From an uncultured Collinsella sp. (lineage in GTDB: Bacteria; Actinomycetota; Coriobacteriia; Coriobacteriales; Coriobacteriaceae), in NCBI GenBank assembly GCA_958350755.1, contig CATWID010000007.1, forward strand, positions 3,539-67,538: a DNA stretch of 64,000 bases, in the 5' to 3' direction. The notes below the pieces were generated by a model. The model saw nothing but the letters and a program-made list of their open reading frames with translations, was not told the origin of the DNA and searched no databases. Below are positions 24,222-32,397 of this stretch, piece by piece. The first letter of the stretch is position 1, and every line of letters begins with the position of its first letter. A program made the position numbers and the translations under genes.

Positions 24222-25526
24222 ATGGAGAAAACCGCAGAGCAGCTGCGCCGCGAGCACATTGCCCTAGAGGGCGACACCCATGGCAAGAACAAATGGGCGA
24301 TTCTGTTTACCGTGCTCATCATGACGTTTATGGTGTGTCTGGATTCGACCGTCGTGACCGTGGCGCTGCCCGTGATGCAAAAGGAGCTGGGCGTGGGCCT
24401 CGATCGCATTCAGCTGGTGAGCTCGGTGTATCTGCTTGCGACATGCGTGGCTATGTTGCCGTTTGGCCGTCTGGGCGACGTGCGCGGCAAGGTGAATGTG
24501 TTCCAGCTGGGCGTCATCGTCTTTTCGGTCGGTTCGCTGCTGTGCGGCCTTTCGGCCTCGCTCGAGATTCTTATCCTGGCACGCATTGTTCAGGGCGTCG
24601 GTTGCGCGGCGGCCATGGCTAACAACATGGGTATCATCACCGAGTCGTTTCCGGCGCGCGAGCGCGGTCGTGCCATGGGTATTCTCGCGACCTTCGTGGC
24701 CCTCGGCATGATGTGCGGCCCCGTGCTCGGCGGCATGCTGGTGGCAAGCTTTCCCTGGGAGAGCATCTTCCTCATCAACCTGCCCATTGGCGTCATCTCG
24801 TTTATCGTGGGACTCTATACACTACCGCATGTTAAGCCGGAGGCCGGCGAGCGCCCCATGTCCCTGATTGAGGCTGCTCGTCGCTGCTTTGCAAATTCGG
24901 CCTTCACCATCAACCTTGCTTGCATGCTCATCGTGTTCGTTGGTATTGGCGCATCCGAGTTTATTCTGCCGTTCTATTTTCAGGACGCCCACGGCTTTGG
25001 TTCCGATATTTCCGGATTGCTCTTTTTGGCGCTGCCGATGGTGAATGCCTTTATCGGCCCGCTTTCGGGCACGGTTTCGGACCGTGTTGGCTGCGAGGGC
25101 CCCACGGCAGTCGGCCTGGGTGTGTACGTGTGCGGTCTCTTTGCGGTGAGCACGCTCAACGAGCATTCCTCCATCCTTGTGATCGTGTGCTGCGTCGCAT
25201 TTATGTCGCTCGGTACGTCGATTTTCCAAAGCCCTAACAACTCCCTGTATATGGGTTCGGCCCCGCGCGAGGCGCTCGGTTTTGCGGGCAGCTTGGGCAG
25301 TTTGGCGCGCTACGCTGGCATGGCATTCGGCATTACGGTGGCGTCGCATATCCTGTATGGGCAGATGAGCGTGGCGATGGGCGAGGCCGTAACCAGTTTC
25401 GTTGCAGGCCGTCCGGATGTATTCCTATTCGGCTTTCGCTCGGTATTCTACGTGCTCATGGCTGTGGCCGCTGTGGGCTTTGCGCTCGCCATGGTGCGTT
25501 TGGTGAGGATGCGCGCCCGCCATTAG
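24222..25526 (+). CDS. MFS transporter, DHA2-type drug efflux family
   Basis: A 434-residue integral membrane protein of the major facilitator superfamily. MTFMVCLDSTVVTVALPVM in the first helix is the DHA2 motif D1, FGRLGDVRGK is motif A, and ILARIVQGVGCAA and FVALGMMCGPVLGG are motifs B and C of antiporters. It is probably a proton-driven exporter of drugs or metabolites, with 12-14 helices. Of two close ATGs, the second (24222) has the better spacing to AAAGGA. Monocistronic between two terminators. Confidence 0.88.
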   Translation: MEKTAEQLRREHIALEGDTHGKNKWAILFTVLIMTFMVCLDSTVVTVALPVMQKELGVGLDRIQLVSSVYLLATCVAMLPFGRLGDVRGKVNVFQLGVIVFSVGSLLCGLSASLEILILARIVQGVGCAAAMANNMGIITESFPARERGRAMGILATFVALGMMCGPVLGGMLVASFPWESIFLINLPIGVISFIVGLYTLPHVKPEAGERPMSLIEAARRCFANSAFTINLACMLIVFVGIGASEFILPFYFQDAHGFGSDISGLLFLALPMVNAFIGPLSGTVSDRVGCEGPTAVGLGVYVCGLFAVSTLNEHSSILVIVCCVAFMSLGTSIFQSPNNSLYMGSAPREALGFAGSLGSLARYAGMAFGITVASHILYGQMSVAMGEAVTSFVAGRPDVFLFGFRSVFYVLMAVAAVGFALAMVRLVRMRARH

Positions 25527-25684
25527 TGCGCTGGGAGGCTGCCTGCCACGTGTTCGCGCCGTCTCAAAAAAACTGGTTTGTGGTGCGATGCGGCTTGTGG
25601 GACGGGCGGGGGTCGGTCCGTGGTAGACTATCGAACAACGTTTATTAATCGCGCGGTATCGTTGCCGCGAGAAGGGGTTGCGCC

Positions 25685-26263
25685 ATGCAGGAGCTTGAGG
25701 ATCGTATTCGCCATGACGGCATCGTAAAGGCCGGTAACGTCCTTAAGGTTGATGCCTTCCTCAACCACCAATGCGACGTTGAGCTGTTCGACCACATGGG
25801 CGCCGAGTGGGCCCATCTGTTCAAGGATGTCGAGATCAACAAGATCCTGACGATCGAGGCTTCGGGCATTGGCATGGCCTGCATCGCAGCTCAGCATTTT
25901 GGCGGCGTGCCGGTGGTCTTTGCCAAGAAGGCCCAGTCCATTAACCTCGACGGCGAGCAGTATGCCACGACCATCTACTCCTTTACCAAGCAGAAGGAGT
26001 ACCCGGTCATCGTTGGCAAGCGCTTCCTGTCCGAGGGCGACAAGGTCCTGATTATCGACGACTTTTTGGCCAACGGCTGCGCGCTCGAGGGTCTTATCAA
26101 GATCTGTGAGGCTGCGGGTGCCGAGGTGTCCGGTATTGGCATTGCGGTGGAGAAGGGCTTCCAGGGCGGTGGCGATAAGCTCCGCGAGCGCGGCTTCCGC
26201 GTTGAGAGCCTGGCCCGTATCGCCGATATGGACTGCGAGACCGGCGAGATCACCTTCGCCTAA
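25685..26263 (+). CDS. xpt: Xanthine phosphoribosyltransferase
   Basis: Xpt salvages xanthine by joining it to PRPP to make XMP. The 192-residue protein has the PRPP-binding loop [27 protein letters not shown] and the [11 protein letters not shown] region seen in Xpt of other bacteria. Length is normal. GAAGGGG precedes the ATG. No purine riboswitch was seen upstream. The nearby molybdoenzyme at 51.5-55.2 kb could make or use xanthine. Confidence 0.93.
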   Translation: MQELEDRIRHDGIVKAGNVLKVDAFLNHQCDVELFDHMGAEWAHLFKDVEINKILTIEASGIGMACIAAQHFGGVPVVFAKKAQSINLDGEQYATTIYSFTKQKEYPVIVGKRFLSEGDKVLIIDDFLANGCALEGLIKICEAAGAEVSGIGIAVEKGFQGGGDKLRERGFRVESLARIADMDCETGEITFA

Positions 26264-26291
26264 GCGCGCAACACAAGCGATTGGTATGCGA

Positions 26292-26326
26292 TGTGACAAA
26301 GGGACCGTCCCTTTGTCACATTTTTT
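26292..26326 (+). terminator. Terminator after xpt
   Basis: TGTGACAAAGGGA pairs perfectly with TCCCTTTGTCACA around CCG, followed by TTTTTT. It ends 20 nt before the next gene's start codon, so it may also act on that gene's leader. Confidence 0.88.
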
Positions 26327-26346
26327 GTATGAGGGGAGGTGTTGAT

Positions 26347-26727
26347 ATGGATGAGAACAAGATGGGATGGCGCGAATATGCGCGCTATGCCGAGATGTCG
26401 GTCGAGGAGTTGGCGCGCGATTGCGAGGTGCAGGTGTTTCGCGCGACGGGTCCGGGCGGACAAGGCGTCAACACGACGGACTCGGCGGTGCGCATGAAAC
26501 ATATCCCTTCGGGAATTACCGTGACGGCGCGCGAGAGCCGCAGTCAGTTCCAAAACCGTAGTAGCTGCCTGCGTAAGCTGCGCGCTGAGCTTGAGCGTCG
26601 CGGGCGTCCACCGCGCCGACGCGTAAAGACCAAGGTGCCTCTGCGCTCTCGCCAGCGCAGGCTCAATGACAAGCACTTCAACGCCATCAAAAAGGCCAAC
26701 CGTCGCAAACCGGGCGGGGAGGAATAA
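26347..26727 (+). CDS. Short RF-1 domain protein (GGQ release factor-like, ribosome rescue candidate)
   Basis: A 126-residue protein with one catalytic release-factor domain. GPGGQGVN at 35-42 has the GGQ motif that triggers peptidyl-tRNA hydrolysis, followed by TDSAVRM and a SRSQFQNR segment. It lacks the codon-recognition domains of RF1/RF2. A basic C-terminal tail ([16 protein letters not shown] and beyond) resembles the tail that ArfB places in the empty mRNA channel. It is therefore probably a codon-independent rescue factor for stalled ribosomes. The start follows GGGGAGG. Confidence 0.82.
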   Translation: MDENKMGWREYARYAEMSVEELARDCEVQVFRATGPGGQGVNTTDSAVRMKHIPSGITVTARESRSQFQNRSSCLRKLRAELERRGRPPRRRVKTKVPLRSRQRRLNDKHFNAIKKANRRKPGGEE

Positions 26728-26737
26728 TCTTCTCAAT

Positions 26738-26806
26738 AAGTTGCGGTGAAATAGGGACTGTTTATGCAGCTAAAGCCGCAAAACAGTCCCTATTTCACCG
26801 CAACTT
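26738..26806. repeat. Family A palindrome, copy 2
   Basis: AAGTTGCGGTGAAATAGGG and its exact complement form the ends, with ACTGTTT/AAACAGT continuing the stem inward. It lies between two convergent genes, 10 bp after the release factor-like gene. Confidence 0.85.
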
Positions 26807-26814
26807 AGGGGTGG

Positions 26815-27777
26815 CTAGCGGGTGGGGTGCCAGACCTGGAGGGCGCCGGCGAGGACGTCGACCTCGATGCGCGAGGCGACAACGGGCTCGCCGTCGGCCT
26901 GGATGGGGTAATCGGGCTGCTCGAAGGTGAGCTCGGCATGTCGGCAGCGGCGCATACGAACCGGCGGCAACTTGGTGTGGTGGCCGTCCTTGGCCGAAAG
27001 AAACATGGGCAGGGCAACGGCGCGGGGGACGGGGCCGCAGGCGTAGCAGACATCGAGTATGCCATCGCAGGGATCGGCATCGGGGCAGATACGATAACCC
27101 GAGCCATACGTGGGCCCCAGCTGAATCGCCATGATGATTGCCCTCACGCGCTCGGTGGGCGCGCCGTCAAAGCTGACTGTCATAGGATAGTTGCGATAGC
27201 GCAGGCCAAACTGCTCAAGTCCCGAGAGGGTGTAGAGCGGCGCGCCTGTCAAGCCGGCCTTTTTGCGCAGCTCGGTGGTGCCAAGGCCGATGGCAGCATC
27301 GATGCCGACCGAAAGCGTCTGGTCGTAGTACTCAACGGTAGCCTCGCCGCTGCCGCTCGCAGGGCTCCACGAGCGAATGCGCCCGATGTCCTGACGCTGC
27401 AGCTCGCAGGTGAGCAGTGCGCCAAAATCCTTGCCGGAGAAATCGTCGATGCCGAGCGTCTGGGCAAAATCGTTGCCGGAGCCCACGGGCAGGACGGCAA
27501 GGGCGGGGCGGGCGTCCTCCTTTTGCGTCATAAGCCCGTTGACGACCTCGTGAATCACGCCGTCGCCGCCGAGTGCGATAACGGTGCGATAGCCCTGAGC
27601 CTGTGCGGCCAGCTCCTTGGCGTGTCCCATACGCTCGGTCAACACCAGGTCAAACTGGGATGCGCGCGCGGTCATATCCAAAAAGCGTTGCAGGCGCTCG
27701 GCAACTTCGCGTGCCGCGCCCGACTGGGCGGCTGGGTTGGCGATGATGAGCGTGCGACCAAAATCAGTTGCGTGCAT
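26815..27777 (-). CDS. Diacylglycerol kinase catalytic domain (YegS/DagK family lipid kinase)
   Basis: A 320-residue lipid kinase. IIANPAAQSG at the start is the family's P-loop-like motif. ALGGDGVIHEVVNGL contains the GGDGT-type nucleotide-binding motif (GGDGV here), and VLPVGSGNDFAQTLG is the second conserved loop. These kinases phosphorylate diacylglycerol or related lipids with ATP at the inner membrane face. The lipid is not predictable. The ATG at 27777 has GGGAG at good spacing. An ATG 8 codons upstream lacks one. Confidence 0.87.
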   Translation of the reverse strand: MHATDFGRTLIIANPAAQSGAAREVAERLQRFLDMTARASQFDLVLTERMGHAKELAAQAQGYRTVIALGGDGVIHEVVNGLMTQKEDARPALAVLPVGSGNDFAQTLGIDDFSGKDFGALLTCELQRQDIGRIRSWSPASGSGEATVEYYDQTLSVGIDAAIGLGTTELRKKAGLTGAPLYTLSGLEQFGLRYRNYPMTVSFDGAPTERVRAIIMAIQLGPTYGSGYRICPDADPCDGILDVCYACGPVPRAVALPMFLSAKDGHHTKLPPVRMRRCRHAELTFEQPDYPIQADGEPVVASRIEVDVLAGALQVWHPTR

Positions 27778-27863
27778 GGGGCGACTCCCGGCGTGTGACA
27801 TGACAGTGCGGTCGCGCTCAGGTCGAATTGCCCCCGATTGTGGCTGCACGGCGATTATTACAT

Positions 27864-29285
27864 CTACTCTATCAGGTCGTTGTGGCGCTCGATAGCCTCT
27901 GCCACCGTGTGGCCCTCGTCCACGATAAGCGAGCGGCGCTTAGGGGACACAATGCGCTGTGCGGGGTACACGCCACGGTGGCCGCCGGCAAGGTAGCTAA
28001 TAAACGAAACGATGACAAAGAAGCCCGCGGCCGTTCCGTGGAACAGGTCGATGGCCATCATACAGGTGGTGATGGGCACGTTGAGGCCGGCGCAGAACAC
28101 GCCGAGCATGCCGAGAGCCGCCAGAAAACTGGGGTCAAGCCCGGTAAGGCAACCGATCCAGCCACCGAGTGCCGCACCGATGCCAAACAGGGGCGTGACC
28201 TCGCCGCCTTGGAAGCCTGCGCCCAGGGTAAGCGCTGTGACGACCAACTTGATGGCTGCGTCCGCCAGGGTGGTGTTGCCTGCAAATCCGGCGCCGGAAA
28301 GCCACGTGGAAAGGCCGGCGTAGTCCCAGGCGTCAAGGAGGGCATAGGCGGCCAAAACCACGAGTGCGCCTATGAGTGCGCGGACGAGGTAATTGGCGAT
28401 AAAGCGACCGTACAAGCTTTTGACGGTTCGAACCGACCAGGCAAAGAGGCGTGCCGTCAGGCCGAAGATAATGGCGCTGATAACAACGATGACAACCGTC
28501 CGTGGTGTCATGTTGGGAACGCTGGCGATGACATTCGCCTCGTACTCGGTTCCCAAGGCAAGCGACGTAAAGTAGCCGGTAAACGAGGCGACCAGGCAGT
28601 AGATGCCCGCGGTGTAGTCGATCTTGCCGATAAAGCACATCTCCATGCCAAAGAAAGCTCCGGCAAGGGGCGAACCGAATACGGCGCCAAAGGCCGACGA
28701 GATGCCGGCGAGCATGAGGTCGTGGTGGTCATGCTTTTTGAGGTGGGCGAGGCTCGAGATGTTGCTGGCGATGGTGCCGCCAATCTGCACTGCAGCTCCC
28801 TCGCGACCGGCCGATCCGCCCGTTAGGTGCGTGAGCGTGGAGCAGACGAAGGTTAGGACGGCCATGCGCATATGGATGAGGCGTGTGCCCAGAGCGGAGT
28901 CGATGACCAGGTTGTTGCCACGCTTGGCGGCGAGACCGTGGTTTTTGTACACCCATGCGGTGGCAACGCCCACAACGGGAAGCAGCGCGTAAATCCACGC
29001 ATGGTGCTCGCGATAGTCGGTCGCGATATTCAGCGAGGCCAAAAACGCCCAAGCGGCAACGCCCATGGCGAGCGAGACGATGACGACGAGTACGAGCAAC
29101 TTGGCGCTCGCGAGTAGGTTGCGGGCGTTGCGGCGCGTATCGGCAGCCAAGAGATGCTCGGAGCGGGTGAGCTGATGCCTGCCTGCCATGATGACGTCGT
29201 TAAGGGAGAAAAAGCCGCCGTTGTCGAGCGGCTGGGAATGATCCTGCGCCTTGTTTGCGCTTTCGGGTTTGTCGGTAAAAGCCAT
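27864..29285 (-). CDS. CLC family anion channel/antiporter, probably the fluoride-type (CLC-F)
   Basis: A 473-residue membrane protein of the chloride channel family with about 10 or more helices. GGSAGREGAAVQIGG carries the gating glutamate of the GREGP-type motif, with Ala in place of Pro. GAGFQGGEVTPLFGIGA replaces the usual GGxFxP with GEVTP. Val-Thr at this site and a non-canonical GREG motif are features of CLC-F fluoride/proton antiporters, so fluoride export is the best inference. No fluoride riboswitch was seen upstream. GAGGA precedes the ATG. Confidence 0.85.
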   Translation of the reverse strand: MAFTDKPESANKAQDHSQPLDNGGFFSLNDVIMAGRHQLTRSEHLLAADTRRNARNLLASAKLLVLVVIVSLAMGVAAWAFLASLNIATDYREHHAWIYALLPVVGVATAWVYKNHGLAAKRGNNLVIDSALGTRLIHMRMAVLTFVCSTLTHLTGGSAGREGAAVQIGGTIASNISSLAHLKKHDHHDLMLAGISSAFGAVFGSPLAGAFFGMEMCFIGKIDYTAGIYCLVASFTGYFTSLALGTEYEANVIASVPNMTPRTVVIVVISAIIFGLTARLFAWSVRTVKSLYGRFIANYLVRALIGALVVLAAYALLDAWDYAGLSTWLSGAGFAGNTTLADAAIKLVVTALTLGAGFQGGEVTPLFGIGAALGGWIGCLTGLDPSFLAALGMLGVFCAGLNVPITTCMMAIDLFHGTAAGFFVIVSFISYLAGGHRGVYPAQRIVSPKRRSLIVDEGHTVAEAIERHNDLIE

Positions 29286-29495
29286 ACGTTCCTCTTTTGG
29301 GTTGCAACGCAAGCATTATAAAACGCGGTAAACGCGACGAGCCGGTGGGTTGGTTTCCATTCTGTTTCGCGGCCTGCAACCGACAGGTGTATTTGCGGGT
29401 ACAGGCCGAGTCGCGGTCGCGCGTCAGGGGATTATACTGAGAAAAGCATAAAGAAACGGCGCCCCTGTTGTGCGCCGTGGTATTAAGAGGTGCAT

Positions 29496-30758
29496 ATGGC
29501 AGAGAAACTCATTCCGTTGGAGGACGCGCAGTCGATTGTTCTTTCGCACGTTGCTCCGACCGATCTCGTCGAGATTCCCGTGTGGCAGGCCGCCGGTCTT
29601 CCCTTGGCCGAGGATGCGGTGGCCGATATCGACATCTCGCCGTTTGCCAACAGCGCTATGGACGGATATGCCGTGCGCTCGTCGGACTTGGCGCAGGCAT
29701 CTGGCGAGGTGCCGATGACGCTCGACGTTATCGGACACGAGGCCGCGGGCCATGTGTTTGAGGGCGCAATCGGCGCGGGTGAGACGGTCCGCATCATGAC
29801 GGGCGCTCCGGTACCCGAAGGTGCCGATGCCGTGGTGAAATACGAGATCGTCGACGTGCTCGATGGCGACGGCAACGAGGGCTCGCGTGTGAGGTTCTCG
29901 GTGCCTGCCAAAGTAGGGGAGAACGTTCGCTCTGCCGCCGAGGAGGCCCATGCCGGCGATGTTGTGATGCACGCCGGCGAGGTCGTGGCGCCGGCGGGTG
30001 CGGGTCTGCTGGCAAGCGCCGGGTATGCGAGCGTGAAGGTGCATGCTGCCCCGCGTGTGGGCATCATCTCGCTGGGCACGGAACTGGTCGCACCGAGCAA
30101 CGTGCCGGCGCGCGGGCAGATTCGCGACTCCAACTCGTCGGCGTTGATGGCCGAAGCACTCGATGCCGGCGCCGAGCCCGTGTTCTACGGCATTGCGCCC
30201 GACGATGAGCGGGCGATTGCCGAGCTGGTGCATCGCGCCGTGCGGGAGTGCGATTTTGTCATTACGAGCGGCGGTGCCTCGGCGGGCGACTACGACTATG
30301 TGACGGCGCTCGTCCGGCGCGAGGGCGAGGTGCTGTTTGACCGCATCTCGATGCGTCCGGGCAAGGCCATCACGTTTGGCTTGCTCGGGGGTAAGCCCTA
30401 CCTGGGGCTTTCGGGCAATCCGGCCGCGGCGTATGTGGGCTTTGAGATGCTCGCCCGTCCGGCGATCCGCAAGATGCGCGGCTTTGCCGAGGGTGCGCGT
30501 CCCGTACAGCAGGCGACGCTCACACACGGCGTGAAGAAGCGACAGCATCGCCGCTTCTTCGATCGCGCCACGGTTTTGCGCGACCCCGAGACCGGTGAGC
30601 TGTTGGTGACCGAGGCTAAGACGCAGAATTCGGCGCTACTTGGAACTATGCAGCGTGCGAACTGCCTGTTGCGTGTTGATGAAGGACCGTGCGAGCTCAT
30701 GGTGGGCGATGTCGTGGACGTTGTTCGCGTCGACCTGCCCGAGGGTGCCGTATTGTAG
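29496..30758 (+). CDS. moeA: Molybdopterin molybdenumtransferase MoeA
   Basis: MoeA inserts molybdate into adenylated molybdopterin to give active molybdenum cofactor. The 420-residue protein has PFANSAMDGYAV, GAPVPEGADAVVKYE, SNSSAL, GGASAGDYDYV and LGLSGNPAAAYVGFEM in the usual order, with the C-terminal beta domain. The ATG at 29496 follows AAGAGG. The mogA-type gene starts 10 bp downstream, so the two form an operon that precedes the modABC transporter genes. Confidence 0.93.
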   Translation: MAEKLIPLEDAQSIVLSHVAPTDLVEIPVWQAAGLPLAEDAVADIDISPFANSAMDGYAVRSSDLAQASGEVPMTLDVIGHEAAGHVFEGAIGAGETVRIMTGAPVPEGADAVVKYEIVDVLDGDGNEGSRVRFSVPAKVGENVRSAAEEAHAGDVVMHAGEVVAPAGAGLLASAGYASVKVHAAPRVGIISLGTELVAPSNVPARGQIRDSNSSALMAEALDAGAEPVFYGIAPDDERAIAELVHRAVRECDFVITSGGASAGDYDYVTALVRREGEVLFDRISMRPGKAITFGLLGGKPYLGLSGNPAAAYVGFEMLARPAIRKMRGFAEGARPVQQATLTHGVKKRQHRRFFDRATVLRDPETGELLVTEAKTQNSALLGTMQRANCLLRVDEGPCELMVGDVVDVVRVDLPEGAVL

Positions 30759-30768
30759 GAGGAATGCT

Positions 30769-31248
30769 ATGGAGCTGAAGATTTCGATCGTGACGTGCTC
30801 GGATACGCGCGATCTTGCCCAGGACGAGGCCGGAGCCGCACTCGAGGAGCTTATCGAGACGCAGGGCTGGACGGTCGCCTCACATGTGGTCGTGCGCGAC
30901 GACGCCAGCGAGATCGGTGATGCCATTGTGGAAGCCGCAGATGAGTGCCACGCCAATGTCGTGCTCACCTGCGGCGGCACGGGGCTTTCGATGCGCGATG
31001 TGACGCCCGAGGCGACGCGTGCCGTCTGCGACCGCGATGTGCCGGGTATTGCAGAGGCAATCCGTGCGTACTCCATGACCAAGACGCGCCGCGCCATGCT
31101 CTCGCGCGCCGTGTGCATGCAGCGTGGGTATACGCTTGTCATCAACTTTCCGGGATCCACGAAAGCGGCCCGCGAAAGCTGGGAGGCCGTGAGCGACCAG
31201 CTGGAGCATGCAGCCCAGATGACGGCGGGCGGCGGGCACGCCAAATAA
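30769..31248 (+). CDS. Molybdopterin adenylyltransferase (MogA/MoaB family)
   Basis: A 159-residue MoCF-fold protein that adenylates molybdopterin before MoeA acts. Motifs are VTCSDTR at the N-terminus, LTCGGTGLSMRDVTPEA (nucleotide/pterin loop) and LVINFPGSTKAARE. These fit MogA/MoaB. The family name is firm, but the choice between mogA and moaB is not. It overlaps the end of the moeA region, with GGAGGA right after the moeA stop, and is presumably cotranscribed. Confidence 0.9.
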   Translation: MELKISIVTCSDTRDLAQDEAGAALEELIETQGWTVASHVVVRDDASEIGDAIVEAADECHANVVLTCGGTGLSMRDVTPEATRAVCDRDVPGIAEAIRAYSMTKTRRAMLSRAVCMQRGYTLVINFPGSTKAARESWEAVSDQLEHAAQMTAGGGHAK

Positions 31249-31342
31249 GCGCACTACCTGCGGCGGAGTAACCTTACGGGCTGCTCTGCCTTTTTTATGC
31301 AGCGACAGCGCGGGCCGTCTCGTGGTTATTGGTAAAAGAAAA

Positions 31343-31393
31343 TTATCAGGCGAGAGATATTTATCATATACATTATTCGCGCAAAAGTATAAT
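31343..31393 (+). promoter_or_regulatory. Promoter region of modA
   Basis: A TATAAT hexamer (31388-31393) lies 61 bp before modA with no good -35 element, suggesting activation. Upstream are TTATC half-sites at 31343 and 31361 with GATAT at 31356. A related TTATC-N6-GATAA palindrome lies at 34992-35007 after modC. Confidence 0.45.
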
Positions 31394-31453
31394 CTGATTG
31401 CAGAATAAAGCCCGCGGTGTGGTGCCCGGGCAAAACGTCCGAAAGGGTTGAAT

Positions 31454-32329
31454 ATGTTCGATATGGTTTCACGCCGCGGTTTCGTCTCGCTATCTGCTGC
31501 CGCTGCTGCCGGCCTTGGCCTTGCTGGTTGCTCGGGCAACAAGTCTTCCGAGCCCGCCGGCTCCGATGCCGGCTCCGCCAAGGCCTCTTCCAAGAAGGAA
31601 ACCGTCGAGCTGCAGGTCTTTGCCGCCAACTCGCTCGAGAAGGCTCTGCCCGAGGTCCAGGAGCTTTACACCGAGCAGACCGGGACCACGTTTGCCGACA
31701 CGCAGTTTAAGGCGTCTGGCGACCTCGTTGAGCAGATGCGTGCCGGCGCCACGGTCGACGTGCTCATCACCGCTTCCAAGGGCACCATGGATGACGCTGA
31801 GACCGCCGAACTCATCGACACCGACACCCGTGAGGATATGTTCGTCAACGACCTCGTGATCATTCGCGCCGAGGGCTCCGACACCAAGGTCGAGGCCGTC
31901 GCCGACGTCGCGAATCTGGACGGCAAGATCGCCATTGGCGACGCCAAGACCGTTCCCGCCGGCAAGTATGCCAACCAGGCCCTGGCCTCCGTGGGCCTCT
32001 ACACCGGCACCGAGGGCGACGACGGCGAGTACGCCCCCGAGATCGCCGACATGGTGGCCCTGGCCGATAAAGTTGGTACCGCCGCCGCCTATGTGTCCAC
32101 AGGTGACTGCGTGGCCGGTTTTGTCTACAGCTCCGATATCTTCCGCTACGACGGTATCGAGGAGGCCTTTGTGTGTCCCGAGGACTCGCATAAGCCCATC
32201 GTGTATCCGGGCGCTGTCGCCGATGGCTCCGAACATGCCGACGAGGCCAAGGCGTTTATCGACTTTTGCCTGTCCAATAAGAAGGCTCAGAAGATTTGGG
32301 CTAAGTACGGCTTTGAGCTTTCCGCGTAG
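31454..32329 (+). CDS. modA: Molybdate ABC transporter substrate-binding lipoprotein ModA
   Basis: A 291-residue extracytoplasmic molybdate receptor. The N-terminus has SRRGF followed by a hydrophobic stretch and the lipobox LAGC (about residues 23-26), so it is a lipid-anchored protein. The two arginines suggest possible Tat export. A Ser/Ala/Lys-rich linker leads to the binding protein, with FAANSLEKALPEV, ASGDLVEQMRAGATVDVLITAS and GDAKTVPAGKYANQAL, the usual ModA blocks. It starts the modABC operon. Confidence 0.92.
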   Translation: MFDMVSRRGFVSLSAAAAAGLGLAGCSGNKSSEPAGSDAGSAKASSKKETVELQVFAANSLEKALPEVQELYTEQTGTTFADTQFKASGDLVEQMRAGATVDVLITASKGTMDDAETAELIDTDTREDMFVNDLVIIRAEGSDTKVEAVADVANLDGKIAIGDAKTVPAGKYANQALASVGLYTGTEGDDGEYAPEIADMVALADKVGTAAAYVSTGDCVAGFVYSSDIFRYDGIEEAFVCPEDSHKPIVYPGAVADGSEHADEAKAFIDFCLSNKKAQKIWAKYGFELSA

Positions 32330-32397
32330 TGCGGCTTGGCGCGATAATTCCATCGTTTTGTGTTTCACTCCGTCCTTGTATTCTCTTGGAGCTTTTC

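Noticed and set aside
25527..25684. Purine riboswitch before xpt
   Set aside because: The conserved purine-aptamer loop sequences are not present.
29286..29490. Fluoride riboswitch before the CLC gene
   Set aside because: The conserved pseudoknot sequences are not visible. Only a TATAAT-like element was found.
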